Shown: positions 28,878 to 41,300 of the stretch, in pieces
Layout: each line of letters opens with the position of its first letter
Position numbering within the stretch: the first letter of the stretch is position 1
Assembly: GCF_004217135.1 (NCBI RefSeq)
Contig: NZ_SHKK01000001.1
Location: forward strand, 930,001 to 994,000
Direction of reading: 5' to 3'
Source of the DNA: Micromonospora violae
Lineage (GTDB): Bacteria > Actinomycetota > Actinomycetes > Mycobacteriales > Micromonosporaceae
Length of the DNA stretch: 64,000 nt
Translations under genes and position numbers: made by a program
The notes under the pieces: generated by a model
Databases searched by the model: none
Seen by the model: only the letters and a program-made list of their open reading frames with translations
What the model was told of the DNA's origin: nothing

Positions 28878-28952
28878 GTCGATCATGGAGTTGTGGTGGG
28901 GGACGAACTGCCTGTGGACCCGCAAACCCGGCACCACAAGTCCATGATCGAC
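28878..28952. repeat. long palindromic intergenic repeat between convergent genes
   Basis: Inverted arms of 21 bp (28878-28898 and 28932-28952) with 20 of 21 matches, reading GTCGATCATGGAGTTGTGG on the left. Pairing extends outward with a one-base bulge. The 33-base loop is C/G-rich. A run of about 45 bases of almost pure C/A (28828-28876) precedes it. It resembles a REP-type element and could also end both convergent transcripts. I recall similar motifs being frequent in Micromonosporaceae but cannot check this here. Confidence 0.6.
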
Positions 28953-29000
28953 GAGGGTGGGCTCGGCCGGCGCGAGATCGACGCGAGATCGGCGCATCGG

Positions 29001-29729
29001 TCAGCTGCGGGCGATCAGGTCGAGGACGTCGGCGAGGGCCTTCGGCTCGCTGAGCATCGGCCAGTGCCCGGTGGGCAGCTCGTGCAGCTGACCCGCGGCC
29101 AGGCCGGTGAAGAACGGATGCTCCTCTCTGATCATCTGCTGCACCACGCTGAGCGGGAAGGTGCTGGCGACCAGCGCGGTCGGCACCGGGTGATTACCGG
29201 TGCGTCGGACCGGGTCGGTGGCGGTCCGCAGCGGCTGCGGGGTGGCCCGGGCGCGCAGCAGCGCCAACGTCGGCTCGTCCAGGCCGGCCAGGTTGGTCGG
29301 GTCGGCGGCCGGGTCCCAGGCCGGCGGCGGCAGCAGGTGACCGTCGCCGATCGCGGCCCGCAGCCGCTCCTGCTCCGCCGGTGGCACGGTGTCGAACTGC
29401 GCGGTGCCGTCCGGCAGCGGCCCACTCTCCACGTAGACCACCCGGGCGACCCGGTCCGGGACGCGGTCGGCGGCCTGGGCGACCGGCATGCCACCGCCGG
29501 AGTGCCCGACCAGCAGCACGTCGCGCAGGTCCTCGACCTCGATCAGCCGGACGATGTCGGTGGTGTGCGTGTCCAGGGTGACCGTCGGCCCGGCGAGGTG
29601 GTCGCGCTCGGCCAGCCCGGTCAGGGTCATCGGGTGGACCTCGTGCCCCTGCGACCGCAGTGCGACGGTCACCTCCCGCCACGCCCAGGCGCCCAGCCAG
29701 AACCCCGGCACCAGTACGAATGTCGCCAT
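29001..29729 (-). CDS. alpha/beta hydrolase
   Basis: Serine hydrolase-fold protein, 242 residues, starting MATFVLVPGFWLGAWAW (oxyanion strand and W-rich loop). The nucleophile elbow is VGHSGGGMP (Ser near residue 75) and the catalytic His is in 'LPTGHWPMLSEPKAL' near the C-terminus. The start at 29729 follows AAAAGGAGCGAC; the in-frame extension to 29963 is low-complexity. The family includes esterases and methylesterase-like proteins; the substrate is unknown. It diverges from a WYL-type regulator and is probably its target. Confidence 0.85.
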   Translation of the reverse strand: MATFVLVPGFWLGAWAWREVTVALRSQGHEVHPMTLTGLAERDHLAGPTVTLDTHTTDIVRLIEVEDLRDVLLVGHSGGGMPVAQAADRVPDRVARVVYVESGPLPDGTAQFDTVPPAEQERLRAAIGDGHLLPPPAWDPAADPTNLAGLDEPTLALLRARATPQPLRTATDPVRRTGNHPVPTALVASTFPLSVVQQMIREEHPFFTGLAAGQLHELPTGHWPMLSEPKALADVLDLIARS

Positions 29730-29744
29730 CTGTCGCTCCTTTTC

Positions 29745-29755
29745 TCGGTTACCGA
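29745..29755. promoter_or_regulatory. candidate operator between hydrolase and WYL regulator
   Basis: TCGGTTACCGA, a palindrome with arms TCGGT/ACCGA around one base, lies 16 bases upstream of the hydrolase start and 54 bases before the regulator start. The position suits an operator for the divergent regulator. No second copy was found. Confidence 0.3.
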
Positions 29756-29808
29756 CAGACCGTACGATCGAATCCGGAAAGGATCCGCCCGGTTTCAAGG
29801 AGTGGTCC

Positions 29809-31945
<2,137 letters not shown>

Positions 31946-31953
31946 AAGGTCCC

Positions 31954-32379
31954 GTGAAGGTGTACGTCCTCAACGGGCCGAACCTGGGTCGGCTGGGCAC
32001 CCGCGAGCCCGACGTGTACGGCGCGACCACGTACGCCGATCTGGTGGCGCTCTGTGAGAGCACCGGTCGGGAGTTGGGGCTGGCGGTGACGGTCCGGCAG
32101 ACCGACGCGGAGCACGAGCTGCTCGGCTGGCTGCACGCGGCGGCCGACGAGGGTGCCGCGGTGGTGCTCAACCCGGCCGCCTGGTCGCACTACTCGGTCG
32201 CGGTGCGCGACGCCTGCGCCATGCTGCGGGGGCCGCTGGTGGAGGTGCACATCTCCAACATCCACACCCGCGAGGAGTTCCGGCACCATTCGGTGGTGTC
32301 GGCGGTGGCGACCGGGGTGATCTGCGGTCTGGGCATTGACGGCTATCGTCTCGCTCTGCACCATCTGGCCACCCGCTGA
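31954..32379 (+). CDS. aroQ: 3-dehydroquinate dehydratase type II
   Basis: Dodecameric anti-dehydratase producing 3-dehydroshikimate, 141 residues, normal for type II. It carries '[20 protein letters not shown]' (catalytic Tyr in the lid), '[18 protein letters not shown]', '[19 protein letters not shown]' and 'GYRLALHHL'. GTG at 31954 follows AAGGAAGGT; the in-frame start at 31894 would translate the intergenic repeat and is rejected. The transcript probably reads on from aroB. A hairpin follows the stop. Confidence 0.95.
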   Translation: MKVYVLNGPNLGRLGTREPDVYGATTYADLVALCESTGRELGLAVTVRQTDAEHELLGWLHAAADEGAAVVLNPAAWSHYSVAVRDACAMLRGPLVEVHISNIHTREEFRHHSVVSAVATGVICGLGIDGYRLALHHLATR

Positions 32380-32380
32380 G

Positions 32381-32402
32381 CGGCCGCCCCGAGCGGGGGC
32401 CG
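32381..32402 (+). terminator. hairpin after aroQ
   Basis: GC-rich stem of 8-10 bp with one bulge (CGGCC.CCCC paired with GGGGGCCG) around GAGC, beginning one base after the aroQ stop. It separates the aro genes from efp. Confidence 0.5.
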
Positions 32403-32465
32403 GGCGATTCGACGCAGCTAGTAGACTCGTAGGGTCTGTCCGCCAATTGATGATCAAGGCAGGAA

Positions 32466-33023
32466 ATGGCCTCCACCAACGACCTCAAAAACGGCCTGGT
32501 ACTCAACCTGGACGGCGAGCTCTGGTCCGTCGTCGAGTTCCAGCACGTCAAGCCCGGTAAGGGTGGCGCCTTCGTGCGCACCACGCTGAAGAACGTGCTG
32601 TCCGGGAAGGTGGTCGACAAGACCTTCAACGCGGGCACCAAGGTCGAGACCGCGACCGTTGACAAGCGCACGATGCAGTACCTGTACGCCGACGGCGAGG
32701 ACTTCGTCTTCATGGATCTGGAGACCTTCGACCAGATCACCGTGCCCGGTGGCACCGTCGGTGAGGCAGCCAACTACCTGCTGCCCGAGGCGGAGGCGAC
32801 CGTCGCCCAGCACGAGGGTGTGCCGCTCTACATCGAGCTGCCCACCAGCGTCGTGCTGGAGGTCACCTACACCGAGCCGGGCCTGCAGGGCGACCGCTCG
32901 ACCGGCGGCACCAAGCCGGCGACCGTGGAGACCGGCGCCACCGTGCCGGTGCCGCTGTTCATCACCACCGGCGAGAAGATCAAGGTCGACACCCGCGACG
33001 GCCGTTACCTCGGCCGCGCCTGA
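32466..33023 (+). CDS. efp: elongation factor P
   Basis: Relieves ribosome stalling at polyproline stretches, 185 residues, three beta-barrel domains (KOW-like domain I, OB domains II and III). '[34 protein letters not shown]' has the conserved tip of domain I, with Lys in PGKGG (about 30-34) at the usual modification site. Domain III ends in '[18 protein letters not shown]'. AGGAAATG gives a close ribosome binding site. A TAGACT 39 bases upstream may be the -10. Its stop overlaps nusB by one base. Confidence 0.96.
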   Translation: MASTNDLKNGLVLNLDGELWSVVEFQHVKPGKGGAFVRTTLKNVLSGKVVDKTFNAGTKVETATVDKRTMQYLYADGEDFVFMDLETFDQITVPGGTVGEAANYLLPEAEATVAQHEGVPLYIELPTSVVLEVTYTEPGLQGDRSTGGTKPATVETGATVPVPLFITTGEKIKVDTRDGRYLGRA

Positions 33024-33457
33024 TGGCTGAGGGTTCCAAGCAGCAGATGCCGGCGCGCCGCAAGGCGCGTAAGCGGGCGCTGGATGTCCTCTACGAGGCC
33101 GACCTACGGGACAAGCCTCCGGTGGAGGTGCTCGCCGGCTACGTGCAGCGGATCGAGCAGCCCCGACCGGAGCACCTGGGTTACGCGGTGGGCCTGGTCG
33201 AGGGGGTTGCCGAGCACCTCGACCGGATCGACGAGCTGATCGCCAGCTACGCCGAGGGTTGGACGCTGGAGCGGATGCCGGTCGTCGACCGCAATCTGGC
33301 CCGGATCGCCGTCTACGAGTTGCTCTACGTCGACGAGATCGACGACGCGGTGGCGATCAGCGAGGCCGTGGAGCTGGCCCGGCAGATGTCGACCGACGAT
33401 TCGCCGCGATTCCTCAACGGGGTGCTCGGCCGGATCGCCGAGTACGCCACCCGCTGA
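33023..33457 (+). CDS. nusB: transcription antitermination factor NusB
   Basis: All-helical protein that binds boxA RNA with S10 (NusE) during rRNA antitermination, 144 residues. 'RRKARKRALDVLYEADL' is the basic RNA-binding first helix. 'ERMPVVDRNLARIAVYELLY' and 'AISEAVELARQMSTDDSPRFLNGVLGRIA' are the conserved core. The start overlaps the efp stop (TGATG). A strong terminator follows. Confidence 0.95.
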   Translation: MAEGSKQQMPARRKARKRALDVLYEADLRDKPPVEVLAGYVQRIEQPRPEHLGYAVGLVEGVAEHLDRIDELIASYAEGWTLERMPVVDRNLARIAVYELLYVDEIDDAVAISEAVELARQMSTDDSPRFLNGVLGRIAEYATR

Positions 33458-33482
33458 GCGTCTCCCCAGCGAGCGCCGTACG

Positions 33483-33518
33483 CGAAAGGGCCCGTGCCAG
33501 CCGGCACGGGCCCTTTCG
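33483..33518. terminator. bidirectional hairpin between nusB and bldD
   Basis: Perfect 16-bp arms (33483-33498 and 33503-33518) around AGCC. The arms begin GAAAGGG and end CCCTTTC, so a short T run follows the GC stem on both strands. It serves the convergent nusB and bldD genes. Confidence 0.9.
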
Positions 33519-33552
33519 GTGAAGCGGCAGATCAGGTGAAGCGGCAGATCAG
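33519..33552. repeat. 17-bp perfect tandem duplication at the bldD 3' end
   Basis: GTGAAGCGGCAGATCAG occurs twice in direct tandem (33519-33535 and 33536-33552). The second copy contains the bldD stop codon (TCA on the plus strand). Confidence 0.9.
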
Positions 33553-34037
33553 GATGCGAAGAACGCCCGCGGGTCGGCCACCAGCACGCCGTGCTCGGTG
33601 AGCCGCTCGATCAGGCCCGACGGTGAGGCGTCGTAGACGATCGCGAGCGCCCGCAGGTCGTCGGCGCGGATGGAGAGCACCCGGCCGTTGTAGTCACCGC
33701 GCTGTTGCTGGATGGCGCGGGCGTAGCGGGCCACGTAGGCCAGGTCCTCGGAGGCCTCGTCGTAGAGCCGCTCCAGGTCCAGGACAATCTTGCTGGTGGG
33801 CTCGTGACGGACGCCACTGCCGTCAGGCAGCAGCTCCGAGACGGGTACGCGGTAGAACTCGGCCAACTCGGCCAGACGGGACACCGTCACGGCCCGGTCG
33901 CCACGCTCGTACGAGCCGACCACCACGGCCTTCCACCGCCCGTTCGACTTCTCCTCCACACCCTGCAGGGAGAGACCCTGCTGCTGGCGGATGGAGCGCA
34001 GGCGGGCGCCCAGCGACTTGGCGTATTCAGAGGGCAT
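33549..34037 (-). CDS. bldD: BldD developmental transcription regulator
   Basis: Repressor of actinobacterial sporulation genes, dimerised by tetrameric cyclic di-GMP, 162 residues. N-terminal XRE-type HTH (about residues 7-65, LGARLRSIRQQQGLSLQGVEEK...GSYERGD). The C-terminal c-di-GMP signature is RGD (113-115), eight residues, then RADD (124-127), agreeing with the RGD-X8-RxxD motif known from Streptomyces. GGGAG lies 7 bases upstream of the ATG. Cyclic di-GMP control is therefore expected. Confidence 0.95.
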   Translation of the reverse strand: MPSEYAKSLGARLRSIRQQQGLSLQGVEEKSNGRWKAVVVGSYERGDRAVTVSRLAELAEFYRVPVSELLPDGSGVRHEPTSKIVLDLERLYDEASEDLAYVARYARAIQQQRGDYNGRVLSIRADDLRALAIVYDASPSGLIERLTEHGVLVADPRAFFAS

Positions 34038-34121
34038 TCGGACACTCCCAGTGCTGCTCGGGGTTCTCCCGTCGATCGCTACGGAGCGTGACGGTACGGG
34101 GAATGCGACACGTGGTCAAGT

Positions 34122-34131
34122 GGTCGTGACC
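34122..34131. promoter_or_regulatory. weak candidate BldD autoregulatory palindrome
   Basis: GGTCGTGACC, a hyphenated palindrome with arms GGTC/GACC, lies 85 bases upstream of bldD. BldD sites elsewhere are GTGAC-type palindromes and bldD is usually autoregulated; the match is partial. The remaining intergenic stretch, 34038-34281, shows no gene. Confidence 0.25.
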
Positions 34132-34281
34132 CTACCGTTGGGGAGCGTCCGGGAAGTTTTCCCCTTTTCCGGTGCCTGACCCGGTGGTCAGCAGCCGCCG
34201 TCCATCGGCCCGGTGACCACTGGTAACGTGGCGGAAGCCCCGGCCCAGGTCTGCTGACCGGTCCGGCCGGAGGTGCCCGAC

Positions 34282-34320
34282 ATCCTTTAACGACCCGTCC
34301 CGTGAGGCGGGGAAGGAGGT
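34282..34320 (+). promoter_or_regulatory. pyrimidine-responsive PyrR-binding leader
   Basis: The leader just before pyrR folds a short GC stem closing a loop around TCCCGTGAGGCGGGG, a PyrR-binding hairpin shape, with AAGGAGGT (pyrR ribosome binding site) immediately after it. This suits translational repression by UMP-bound PyrR, as described for mycobacteria. No transcription terminator overlaps it. A possible -10 (TAACGT) lies at 34224. Confidence 0.55.
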
Positions 34321-34325
34321 CCGCC

Positions 34326-34910
34326 GTGGCCTACCCACCGGCTGCCCGCTCGTCACCACCGCGACAACCCTCGGTGAAGGTGATCCTCGCCAGCGCCGAC
34401 GTGCAACGCGTGGTCGACCGCATCGCCCACCAGATCCTGGAGAAGACCCAGGGTGCCGCGAACACGGTGCTGCTGGGGATTCCCACCCGGGGCACCCCCC
34501 TCGCCCGGCGGCTCGCCGACCGGATCAGCACCTTCGAGGACGTCGCCGTCCCGGTCGGTGTGCTCGACATCACCCTGTACCGCGACGACCTCCGCCGGCA
34601 CGCCACCCGCGCGGTGGGGCCGACCGAGCTGCCGTCCGGCGGGATCGACGGCAAGCGGGTCATCCTCGTCGACGACGTGCTCTTCTCCGGCCGCACCGTC
34701 CGGGCCGCGCTCGACGCGCTCAACGATGTGGGACGCCCGGCGTCGGTGCAGCTCGCCGTCCTGGTCGACCGGGGTCACCGGGAGCTGCCGATCCGCGCCG
34801 ACTACGTCGGCAAGAACATCCCGACCTCGCTCGCCGAGAGCGTCAAGGTGACGCTCGCCGAGGTCGACGGGACCGACGAGGTCAAGTTGTACGGGGGAAC
34901 CGTCTCATGA
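34326..34910 (+). CDS. pyrR: pyr operon regulator / uracil phosphoribosyltransferase
   Basis: RNA-binding regulator of the pyrimidine operon with phosphoribosyltransferase fold, 194 residues. PRPP-binding motif [13 protein letters not shown] (about 109-121), and the RNA-contacting patch includes '[16 protein letters not shown]'. GTG at 34326 follows AAGGAGGT, better than an in-frame upstream start at 34302. It overlaps pyrB (ATGA), so it is the first gene of pyrR-pyrB-pyrC-carA-carB-pyrD. Confidence 0.95.
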   Translation: MAYPPAARSSPPRQPSVKVILASADVQRVVDRIAHQILEKTQGAANTVLLGIPTRGTPLARRLADRISTFEDVAVPVGVLDITLYRDDLRRHATRAVGPTELPSGGIDGKRVILVDDVLFSGRTVRAALDALNDVGRPASVQLAVLVDRGHRELPIRADYVGKNIPTSLAESVKVTLAEVDGTDEVKLYGGTVS

Positions 34911-35833
34911 TCAAGCACCTGCTCTCCGGCGGGGACCTGGACGCCGACACGGCCACCGAGATCCTGGACACCGCCGCCGAGATGGCCACCGTCGCCGGCC
35001 GGGAGATCAAGAAGCTTCCCGCGTTGCGGGGCCGGACCGTGGTGAACCTCTTCTACGAGGACTCCACGCGTACCCGGATCTCGTTCGAGGCGGCGGCGAA
35101 GCGGCTCAGCGCCGACGTGATCAACTTTTCCGCGAAGGGGTCCAGCGTCACCAAGGGCGAGAGCCTGAAGGACACCGCGTTGACCCTGCAGGCCATGGGC
35201 GCCGACGCCGTGGTCGTCCGACACCCCGCCTCCGGCGCGCCGCACCGCCTGGCCAACTGGGTGGACGGGTCGGTGGTCAACGCCGGCGACGGCACCCACG
35301 AGCACCCCACCCAGGCGCTGCTGGACGCGTACACCATGCGGGCCCGGCTGGGCCGGCTCGCCGGCCTGTCGGTCGCGGTGGTCGGGGACGTGCTGCACTC
35401 CCGGGTCGCCCGCTCCAACGTGCTGTTGCTCTCCACCCTCGGCGCCAAGGTCACCCTGGTCGGCCCGCCGACCCTCATCCCGGTCGACATCGCGGGTGCC
35501 CTCGCGCCCGGCACCGACGTCTCCTACGACCTCGACTCGGTTCTTCCCAACGTGGACGTGGTGATGATGCTGCGGGTGCAGCGGGAGCGGATGAACGACT
35601 CCTACTTCCCCTCCGCGCGCGAGTACGCCCGCCGCTACGGGCTGGACGGGCCGCGGATGCGCCGGCTGCCCGAACACGCGATCGTCATGCACCCCGGGCC
35701 GATGAACCGGGGGATGGAGATCACCCCCGAGGTCGCCGACTCACCCCGCTCCACCATCGTCGAACAGGTCACCAACGGGGTCTCCGTGCGGATGGCTGTC
35801 CTTTACCTGCTGCTCGGAGGGAACAACCGGTGA
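34907..35833 (+). CDS. pyrB: aspartate carbamoyltransferase catalytic subunit
   Basis: Carbamoyl phosphate plus aspartate to N-carbamoylaspartate, 308 residues. The carbamoyl-phosphate loop is [17 protein letters not shown] (about 45-61). The aspartate-binding segment has [12 protein letters not shown], and the C-terminal '[11 protein letters not shown]' is conserved. No pyrI regulatory chain is present, as usual in actinobacteria. The ATG overlaps the pyrR stop and its end overlaps pyrC (GTGA). Confidence 0.97.
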   Translation: MIKHLLSGGDLDADTATEILDTAAEMATVAGREIKKLPALRGRTVVNLFYEDSTRTRISFEAAAKRLSADVINFSAKGSSVTKGESLKDTALTLQAMGADAVVVRHPASGAPHRLANWVDGSVVNAGDGTHEHPTQALLDAYTMRARLGRLAGLSVAVVGDVLHSRVARSNVLLLSTLGAKVTLVGPPTLIPVDIAGALAPGTDVSYDLDSVLPNVDVVMMLRVQRERMNDSYFPSAREYARRYGLDGPRMRRLPEHAIVMHPGPMNRGMEITPEVADSPRSTIVEQVTNGVSVRMAVLYLLLGGNNR

Positions 35834-37107
35834 CCGCGTACCTGATCACCAACGTGAGTGTCGTCGGCGCCGAGCCGACCGACCTGCTGATCCGCGACGG
35901 CGTGGTCGCCGCTGTCGGTTCCGGCCTGACCGCGCCGGACGCCACCGTCGTCGACGGCACCGGCCTGGTCGCCCTGCCCGGTCTCGTCGACCTGCACACC
36001 CACCTGCGCGAGCCCGGTCGGGAGGACGCCGAAACCGTCGAGTCCGGGTCCCGGGCGGCGGCGCTCGGCGGCTACACGGCGGTCTGTGCGATGGCCAACA
36101 CCTCCCCGGTGGCCGACACCGCCGGCGTGGTCGAGCAGGTCTGGCGGCTCGGCCGGGAGGCCAACCTGGTCGACGTGCAGCCGATCGGCGCGGTCACCGT
36201 CGGGCTGGCCGGCGAGCAGCTGGCCGAGCTGGGCGCGATGGCCGACTCGGCCGCCCGGGTGCGGATCTTCTCCGACGACGGGCACTGCGTCGCCGACCCG
36301 AAGTTGATGCGCCGGGCCCTGGAGTACGTCAAGGCGTTCGACGGGATCATCGCCCAGCACGCCGAGGAGCCCCGGCTCACCGAGGGCGCCCAGATGCACG
36401 AGGGTGAGGTCTCCACCCGGCTCGGCCTGATCGGCTGGCCGGCGGTCGCCGAGGAGGCGATCATCGCCCGGGACGTGTTGCTCGCCGAGCACGTGGGCAG
36501 CCGACTGCACGTCTGCCACGTCTCCACCGCCGGCAGCGTCGAGGTGCTGCGCCAGGCCAAGGCGCGCGGGGTGCGGGTGACCGCCGAGGTGACCCCGCAC
36601 CACCTGCTGCTCACCGACGTCAAGGCCGAGACCTACGACCCGGTTTACAAGGTCAACCCGCCGCTGCGCACCGCGACCGACGTCGCCGCCCTGCGCGCCG
36701 CGCTGGCCGACGGGGTGATCGACGTGATCGCCACCGACCACGCCCCGCACGCGGTGGAGGACAAGGAGTGCGAGTGGGCGTACGCCCGACCGGGGATGCT
36801 CGGTCTGGAGACGGCCCTCTCCATCGCGCTGGACGTGCTCGGCCCCGAGTGGGACCTGATCGCCGAGCGCATGTCGCGCACCCCCGCACGGATCGCCGGG
36901 CTCACCGGGCACGGCGTCGACCCCGCGCCGGGTGTCCCGGCGAACCTGACCCTGATCGACCCGGCCGCCCGCCGCACCATCGAGCCGACGGAGTTGGCCA
37001 GTCGCAGTCGCAACACCCCGTACGCCCGCATGACGCTGCCGGGTCGCATCGTGGCGACCTTCCTGCGTGGCGAGCCGACGGTCCTGGACGGAAAGGCTGT
37101 CAAGTGA
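35830..37107 (+). CDS. pyrC: dihydroorotase (class I)
   Basis: Zn-dependent cyclisation of carbamoyl aspartate, 425 residues, TIM barrel with '[13 protein letters not shown]' (metal ligands HxH), 'HAEEPRL', '[15 protein letters not shown]' and '[10 protein letters not shown]' (catalytic Asp). The length suits the class I catalytic type. GTG overlaps the pyrB stop. Its stop codon TGA belongs to the second copy of the interspersed repeat. Confidence 0.96.
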   Translation: MTAYLITNVSVVGAEPTDLLIRDGVVAAVGSGLTAPDATVVDGTGLVALPGLVDLHTHLREPGREDAETVESGSRAAALGGYTAVCAMANTSPVADTAGVVEQVWRLGREANLVDVQPIGAVTVGLAGEQLAELGAMADSAARVRIFSDDGHCVADPKLMRRALEYVKAFDGIIAQHAEEPRLTEGAQMHEGEVSTRLGLIGWPAVAEEAIIARDVLLAEHVGSRLHVCHVSTAGSVEVLRQAKARGVRVTAEVTPHHLLLTDVKAETYDPVYKVNPPLRTATDVAALRAALADGVIDVIATDHAPHAVEDKECEWAYARPGMLGLETALSIALDVLGPEWDLIAERMSRTPARIAGLTGHGVDPAPGVPANLTLIDPAARRTIEPTELASRSRNTPYARMTLPGRIVATFLRGEPTVLDGKAVK

Positions 37108-37154
37108 GCGCGAGGAACGCAGCGAAGCGGAGTCCCGCAGTCGCGAACGAAAGG
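37104..37154 (+). repeat. stop-codon-spanning interspersed repeat, copy 2 (pyrC/carA)
   Basis: Same element as at 31894: identical 13-base head (GTGAGCGCGAGGA), 17-base variable middle, then the identical 18-base tail and AAGG. TGA in the head is the pyrC stop codon. The tail ends about 11 bases before the carA ATG and may supply its purine-rich AAAGGCGGG. Confidence 0.75.
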
Positions 37155-37165
37155 CGGGCTCGGTA

Positions 37166-38329
37166 ATGAGCAAGCGCAGACCCGCAATCCTGGTGCTGGA
37201 GGACGGACGCACCTTCCCCGGTGAGGCGTACGGCAGCGTCGGGGAGACCTTCGGCGAGGCGGTCTTCAACACCGGCATGACCGGTTACCAGGAGACCCTG
37301 ACCGACCCGTCCTACCACCGTCAGGTGGTGGTGCAGACCGCGCCGCACATCGGCAACACCGGCGTCAACGGCGAGGACGACGAGTCCGCCCGGATCTGGG
37401 TGGCCGGGTACGTCGTGCGTGACCCGGCCCGGATCGGCTCGAACTGGCGGGCCACCGGTGGCCTGGAGGATCGCCTCGCCACCGAGGGTGTGGTGGGCAT
37501 CAGCGGGGTGGACACCCGGGCGCTGACCCGGCACCTGCGCGAGCGGGGCGCCATGCGGGTGGGCATCTCCAGCGTCGACACCGACCCGCAGAGCCTGCTG
37601 GCCCGGGTCCGCCAGGCACCGCAGATGGTCGGCGCGGACCTGTCCGCCGAGGTGAGCACCGCTGAGCCGTACGTCGTCGAGGCCCTGGGCGAGCACCGGT
37701 TCACGGTGGCCGCGCTGGACCTGGGCATCAAGCGCAACGTGCCGCGCCGGCTCGCCACCCGGGGTGTGACCACCCACGTGCTGCCGGCGTCGTCGAGCAT
37801 CGAGCAGATGCTCGCCACCGGCGCGGACGCGATCTTCCTGTCGCCCGGCCCGGGCGACCCGGCCACCGCCGACGCCCCGGTGGAGCTGGCCCGGGAGGCG
37901 CTGCGCCGGCAGATTCCGCTCTTCGGCATCTGCTTCGGCAGCCAGATCCTCGGTCGGGCGCTCGGCTTCGGCACCTACAAGCTGGGCTACGGCCACCGGG
38001 GGATCAACCAGCCGGTGCTCGACCGGGTCACCGGCAAGGTCGAGGTGACCAGCCACAACCATGGCTTCGCCGTGCAGGTGCCGGGTGCCGGCGTCGGCAC
38101 GGTCGTCCCCGACCAGGTGATCGACACCGACTTCGGTGGCGTACGGGTGTCGCACGTCTGCCTCAATGACAACGTGGTCGAGGGGCTGCGGGCCGTGGAC
38201 CTGCCCGCGTTCACCGTCCAGTACCACCCGGAGGCCGCGGCCGGCCCGCACGACGCGGACTACCTTTTCGACCGATTCGCCGATTTGATCGAGGGTCGTA
38301 CCCACAGCAAGGGGCGCAGCAATGCCTAA
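37166..38329 (+). CDS. carA: carbamoyl-phosphate synthase small subunit
   Basis: Glutamine amidotransferase subunit that supplies ammonia to CarB, 387 residues. N-terminal CPSase domain ([18 protein letters not shown]), C-terminal class I GATase with the nucleophile in [18 protein letters not shown] and '[19 protein letters not shown]' for the His/Glu pair. ATG at 37166 is chosen; the in-frame start at 37067 would read through the intergenic repeat. It overlaps carB by 8 bases. Confidence 0.96.
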   Translation: MSKRRPAILVLEDGRTFPGEAYGSVGETFGEAVFNTGMTGYQETLTDPSYHRQVVVQTAPHIGNTGVNGEDDESARIWVAGYVVRDPARIGSNWRATGGLEDRLATEGVVGISGVDTRALTRHLRERGAMRVGISSVDTDPQSLLARVRQAPQMVGADLSAEVSTAEPYVVEALGEHRFTVAALDLGIKRNVPRRLATRGVTTHVLPASSSIEQMLATGADAIFLSPGPGDPATADAPVELAREALRRQIPLFGICFGSQILGRALGFGTYKLGYGHRGINQPVLDRVTGKVEVTSHNHGFAVQVPGAGVGTVVPDQVIDTDFGGVRVSHVCLNDNVVEGLRAVDLPAFTVQYHPEAAAGPHDADYLFDRFADLIEGRTHSKGRSNA

Positions 38330-41300
38330 GCGGACCGATCTCAAGCACATCCTCGTGATCGGCTCCGGGCCGATCGTCATCGGGCAGGCCTGCGAGTTCG
38401 ACTACTCCGGCACCCAGGCGTGCCGGGTCCTGCGCAGTGAGGGGATCCGGGTCAGCCTGGTCAACTCCAACCCGGCAACGATCATGACGGATCCGGAGTT
38501 CGCCGACGCGACCTACGTCGAGCCGATCACCCCGGAGTTCGTGGAGCTGGTCATCGCCAAGGAGCGCCCGGACGCGATCCTCGCGACCCTCGGCGGGCAG
38601 ACCGCGCTGAACACCGCCGTCGCCCTGCACGAGGGCGGCGTGCTGGAGAAGTACGGCGTGGAGCTGATCGGCGCGAACATCGACGCCATCAACCGGGGCG
38701 AGGACCGGCAGCTGTTCAAGGAGATCGTGGCGAAGGCCGGCGTCCGGCTGGGTGTCGACGACCCGAGCGCGCTGGTGCCCCGCTCGCGGGTCTGCCACTC
38801 GATGGAGGAGGTCGAGGCGACCGTCGCCGAGCTGGGTCTCCCGGTGGTGATCCGGCCGTCGTTCACCATGGGTGGCCTGGGCTCCGGGATGGCGCACACC
38901 CCGGAGGACCTGGCCCGCATCGCCGGTGACGGCCTCACCGCCAGCCCGGTGCACGAGGTCCTCATCGAGGAGAGCGTGCTCGGCTGGAAGGAGTACGAGC
39001 TTGAGCTGATGCGGGACCGCCACGACAACGTGGTGGTGGTCTGCTCGATCGAGAACATCGACCCGATGGGCGTGCACACCGGCGACAGCGTCACCGTGGC
39101 CCCGGCCATGACGCTCACCGACCGGGAGTACCAGCGCCTGCGCGACCTGGGCATCGCCGTGCTGCGCGAGGTCGGGGTGGACACCGGCGGCTGCAACATC
39201 CAGTTCGCGATCAACCCGGCCGACGGCCGGATCGTCGTGATCGAGATGAACCCGCGGGTGTCGCGCTCCTCGGCGCTGGCCTCCAAGGCGACCGGCTTCC
39301 CGATCGCGAAGATCGCCGCGAAGCTGGCCATCGGCTACACCCTCGACGAGATCCCCAACGACATCACCCTGAAGACGCCGGCGGCGTTCGAGCCGTCCCT
39401 CGACTACGTGGTGGTGAAGATCCCCCGGTTCGCGTTCGAGAAGTTCCCCGGCGCGGACCCGGAGCTGACCACCACGATGAAGTCGGTGGGCGAGGCGATG
39501 AGTCTCGGTCGCAACTTCACCGAGGCGCTGAACAAGGCGATGCGCTCGATGGAAACCAAGTCGGCCGGTTTCTGGAGCGTGCCGGACCCGGCGGGCGTCA
39601 CCCTGGCGGACACTCTCGCCGCGCTGCGCGTCCCGCACGACGGCCGGTTGTACACCGTCGAGCGGGCGCTGCGCCTCGGGGCGTCGATCGCCGAGGTCGC
39701 CGAGGCGTCCGGCGGGATCGACCCGTGGTTCCTGGACCAGATCGCCGCGTTGATCGAGCTGCGCGCCGAGATCGTCGACGCGCCGGTGCTCGACGCCGAC
39801 CTGTTGCGCCGCGCCAAGCGGGCGGGTCTGTCCGACCGGCAGCTCGCCGCGCTGCGCCCGGAGTTGGCGGCCGAGGACGGCGTACGGACCCTGCGGCACC
39901 GGCTCGACGTGCGCCCGGTCTACAAGACCGTGGACACCTGCGCGGCCGAGTTCGAGGCGACCACGCCCTACCACTACTCGACGTACGACCTGGAGACCGA
40001 GGTCGCGCCGTCGGACCGGCCGAAGGTGCTGATCCTGGGCTCCGGCCCGAACCGGATCGGGCAGGGCATCGAGTTCGACTACTCCTGCGTGCACGCGGTC
40101 CAGGCGTTGCGGGCGGCCGGTTACGAGACCGTCATGGTCAACTGCAACCCGGAGACGGTCTCCACCGACTACGACACCGCCGACCGGCTCTACTTCGAGC
40201 CGCTGACCTTCGAGGACGTCCTGGAGGTCTGGCACGCCGAGGACTCGTCCGGCCGGGCGGCCGGCGGACCGGGCGTGGTCGGGGTGGTCGTGCAGCTCGG
40301 CGGGCAGACCCCGCTGGGGCTGGCGCAGCGGCTCAAGAACGCGGGTGTGCCGATCGTCGGCACCTCCCCGGAGTCGATCCACCTGGCCGAGGAGCGGGGC
40401 GCGTTCGGCGCGGTGCTGGCCCGGGCCGGGCTGCGCGCGCCGGCGCACGGCATGGCCACCTCGTACGACGAGGCCAAGACGATCGCCGACGAGATCGGCT
40501 ACCCGGTGCTGGTCCGGCCGTCGTACGTGCTGGGCGGTCGGGGCATGGAGATCGTCTACGACGACCCGACGCTGCGCGACTACATCGGTCGGGCCACCGA
40601 CATCTCCCCGGACCACCCGGTGCTGGTGGACCGCTTCCTCGACGACGCCATCGAAATCGACGTGGACGCGCTGTGCGACGCCGACGGTGAGGTCTACATC
40701 GGCGGCGTGATGGAGCACATCGAGGAGGCGGGTATCCACTCCGGCGACTCCTCCTGCGCGCTCCCGCCGATCACCCTCGCGGGCTCGCACCTGGCCGACG
40801 TTCGCCGCTACACCGAGGCCATCGCCCGTGGCGTCGGCGTCCGCGGCCTGCTCAACGTGCAGTACGCCCTCAAGGACGACGTGCTCTACGTACTGGAGGC
40901 CAACCCTCGGGCGTCGCGGACCGTGCCGTTCGTCTCCAAGGCCACGGCGGTGCCGCTGGCGAAGGCGGCGGCCCGGATCGCGCTCGGGGCGAGCATCGCC
41001 GAGCTGCGCGCCGAGGGGCTGCTGCCGGCGACCGGGGACGGGGGCACGATGCCCGCGGACGCGCCGGTCGCGGTCAAGGAGGCGGTGCTGCCGTTCAAGC
41101 GGTTCCGGACCCGCGCGGGCAAGGGGATCGACTCGTTGCTCGGGCCGGAGATGAAGTCGACCGGCGAGGTGATGGGCATCGACACCAACTTCGGGCACGC
41201 CTTCGCCAAGAGCCAGTCCGCCGCGTACGGGTCGCTGCCGACCGCTGGGAAGATCTTCGTCTCGGTGGCGAACCGGGACAAGCGCGGCATGATCTTCCCG

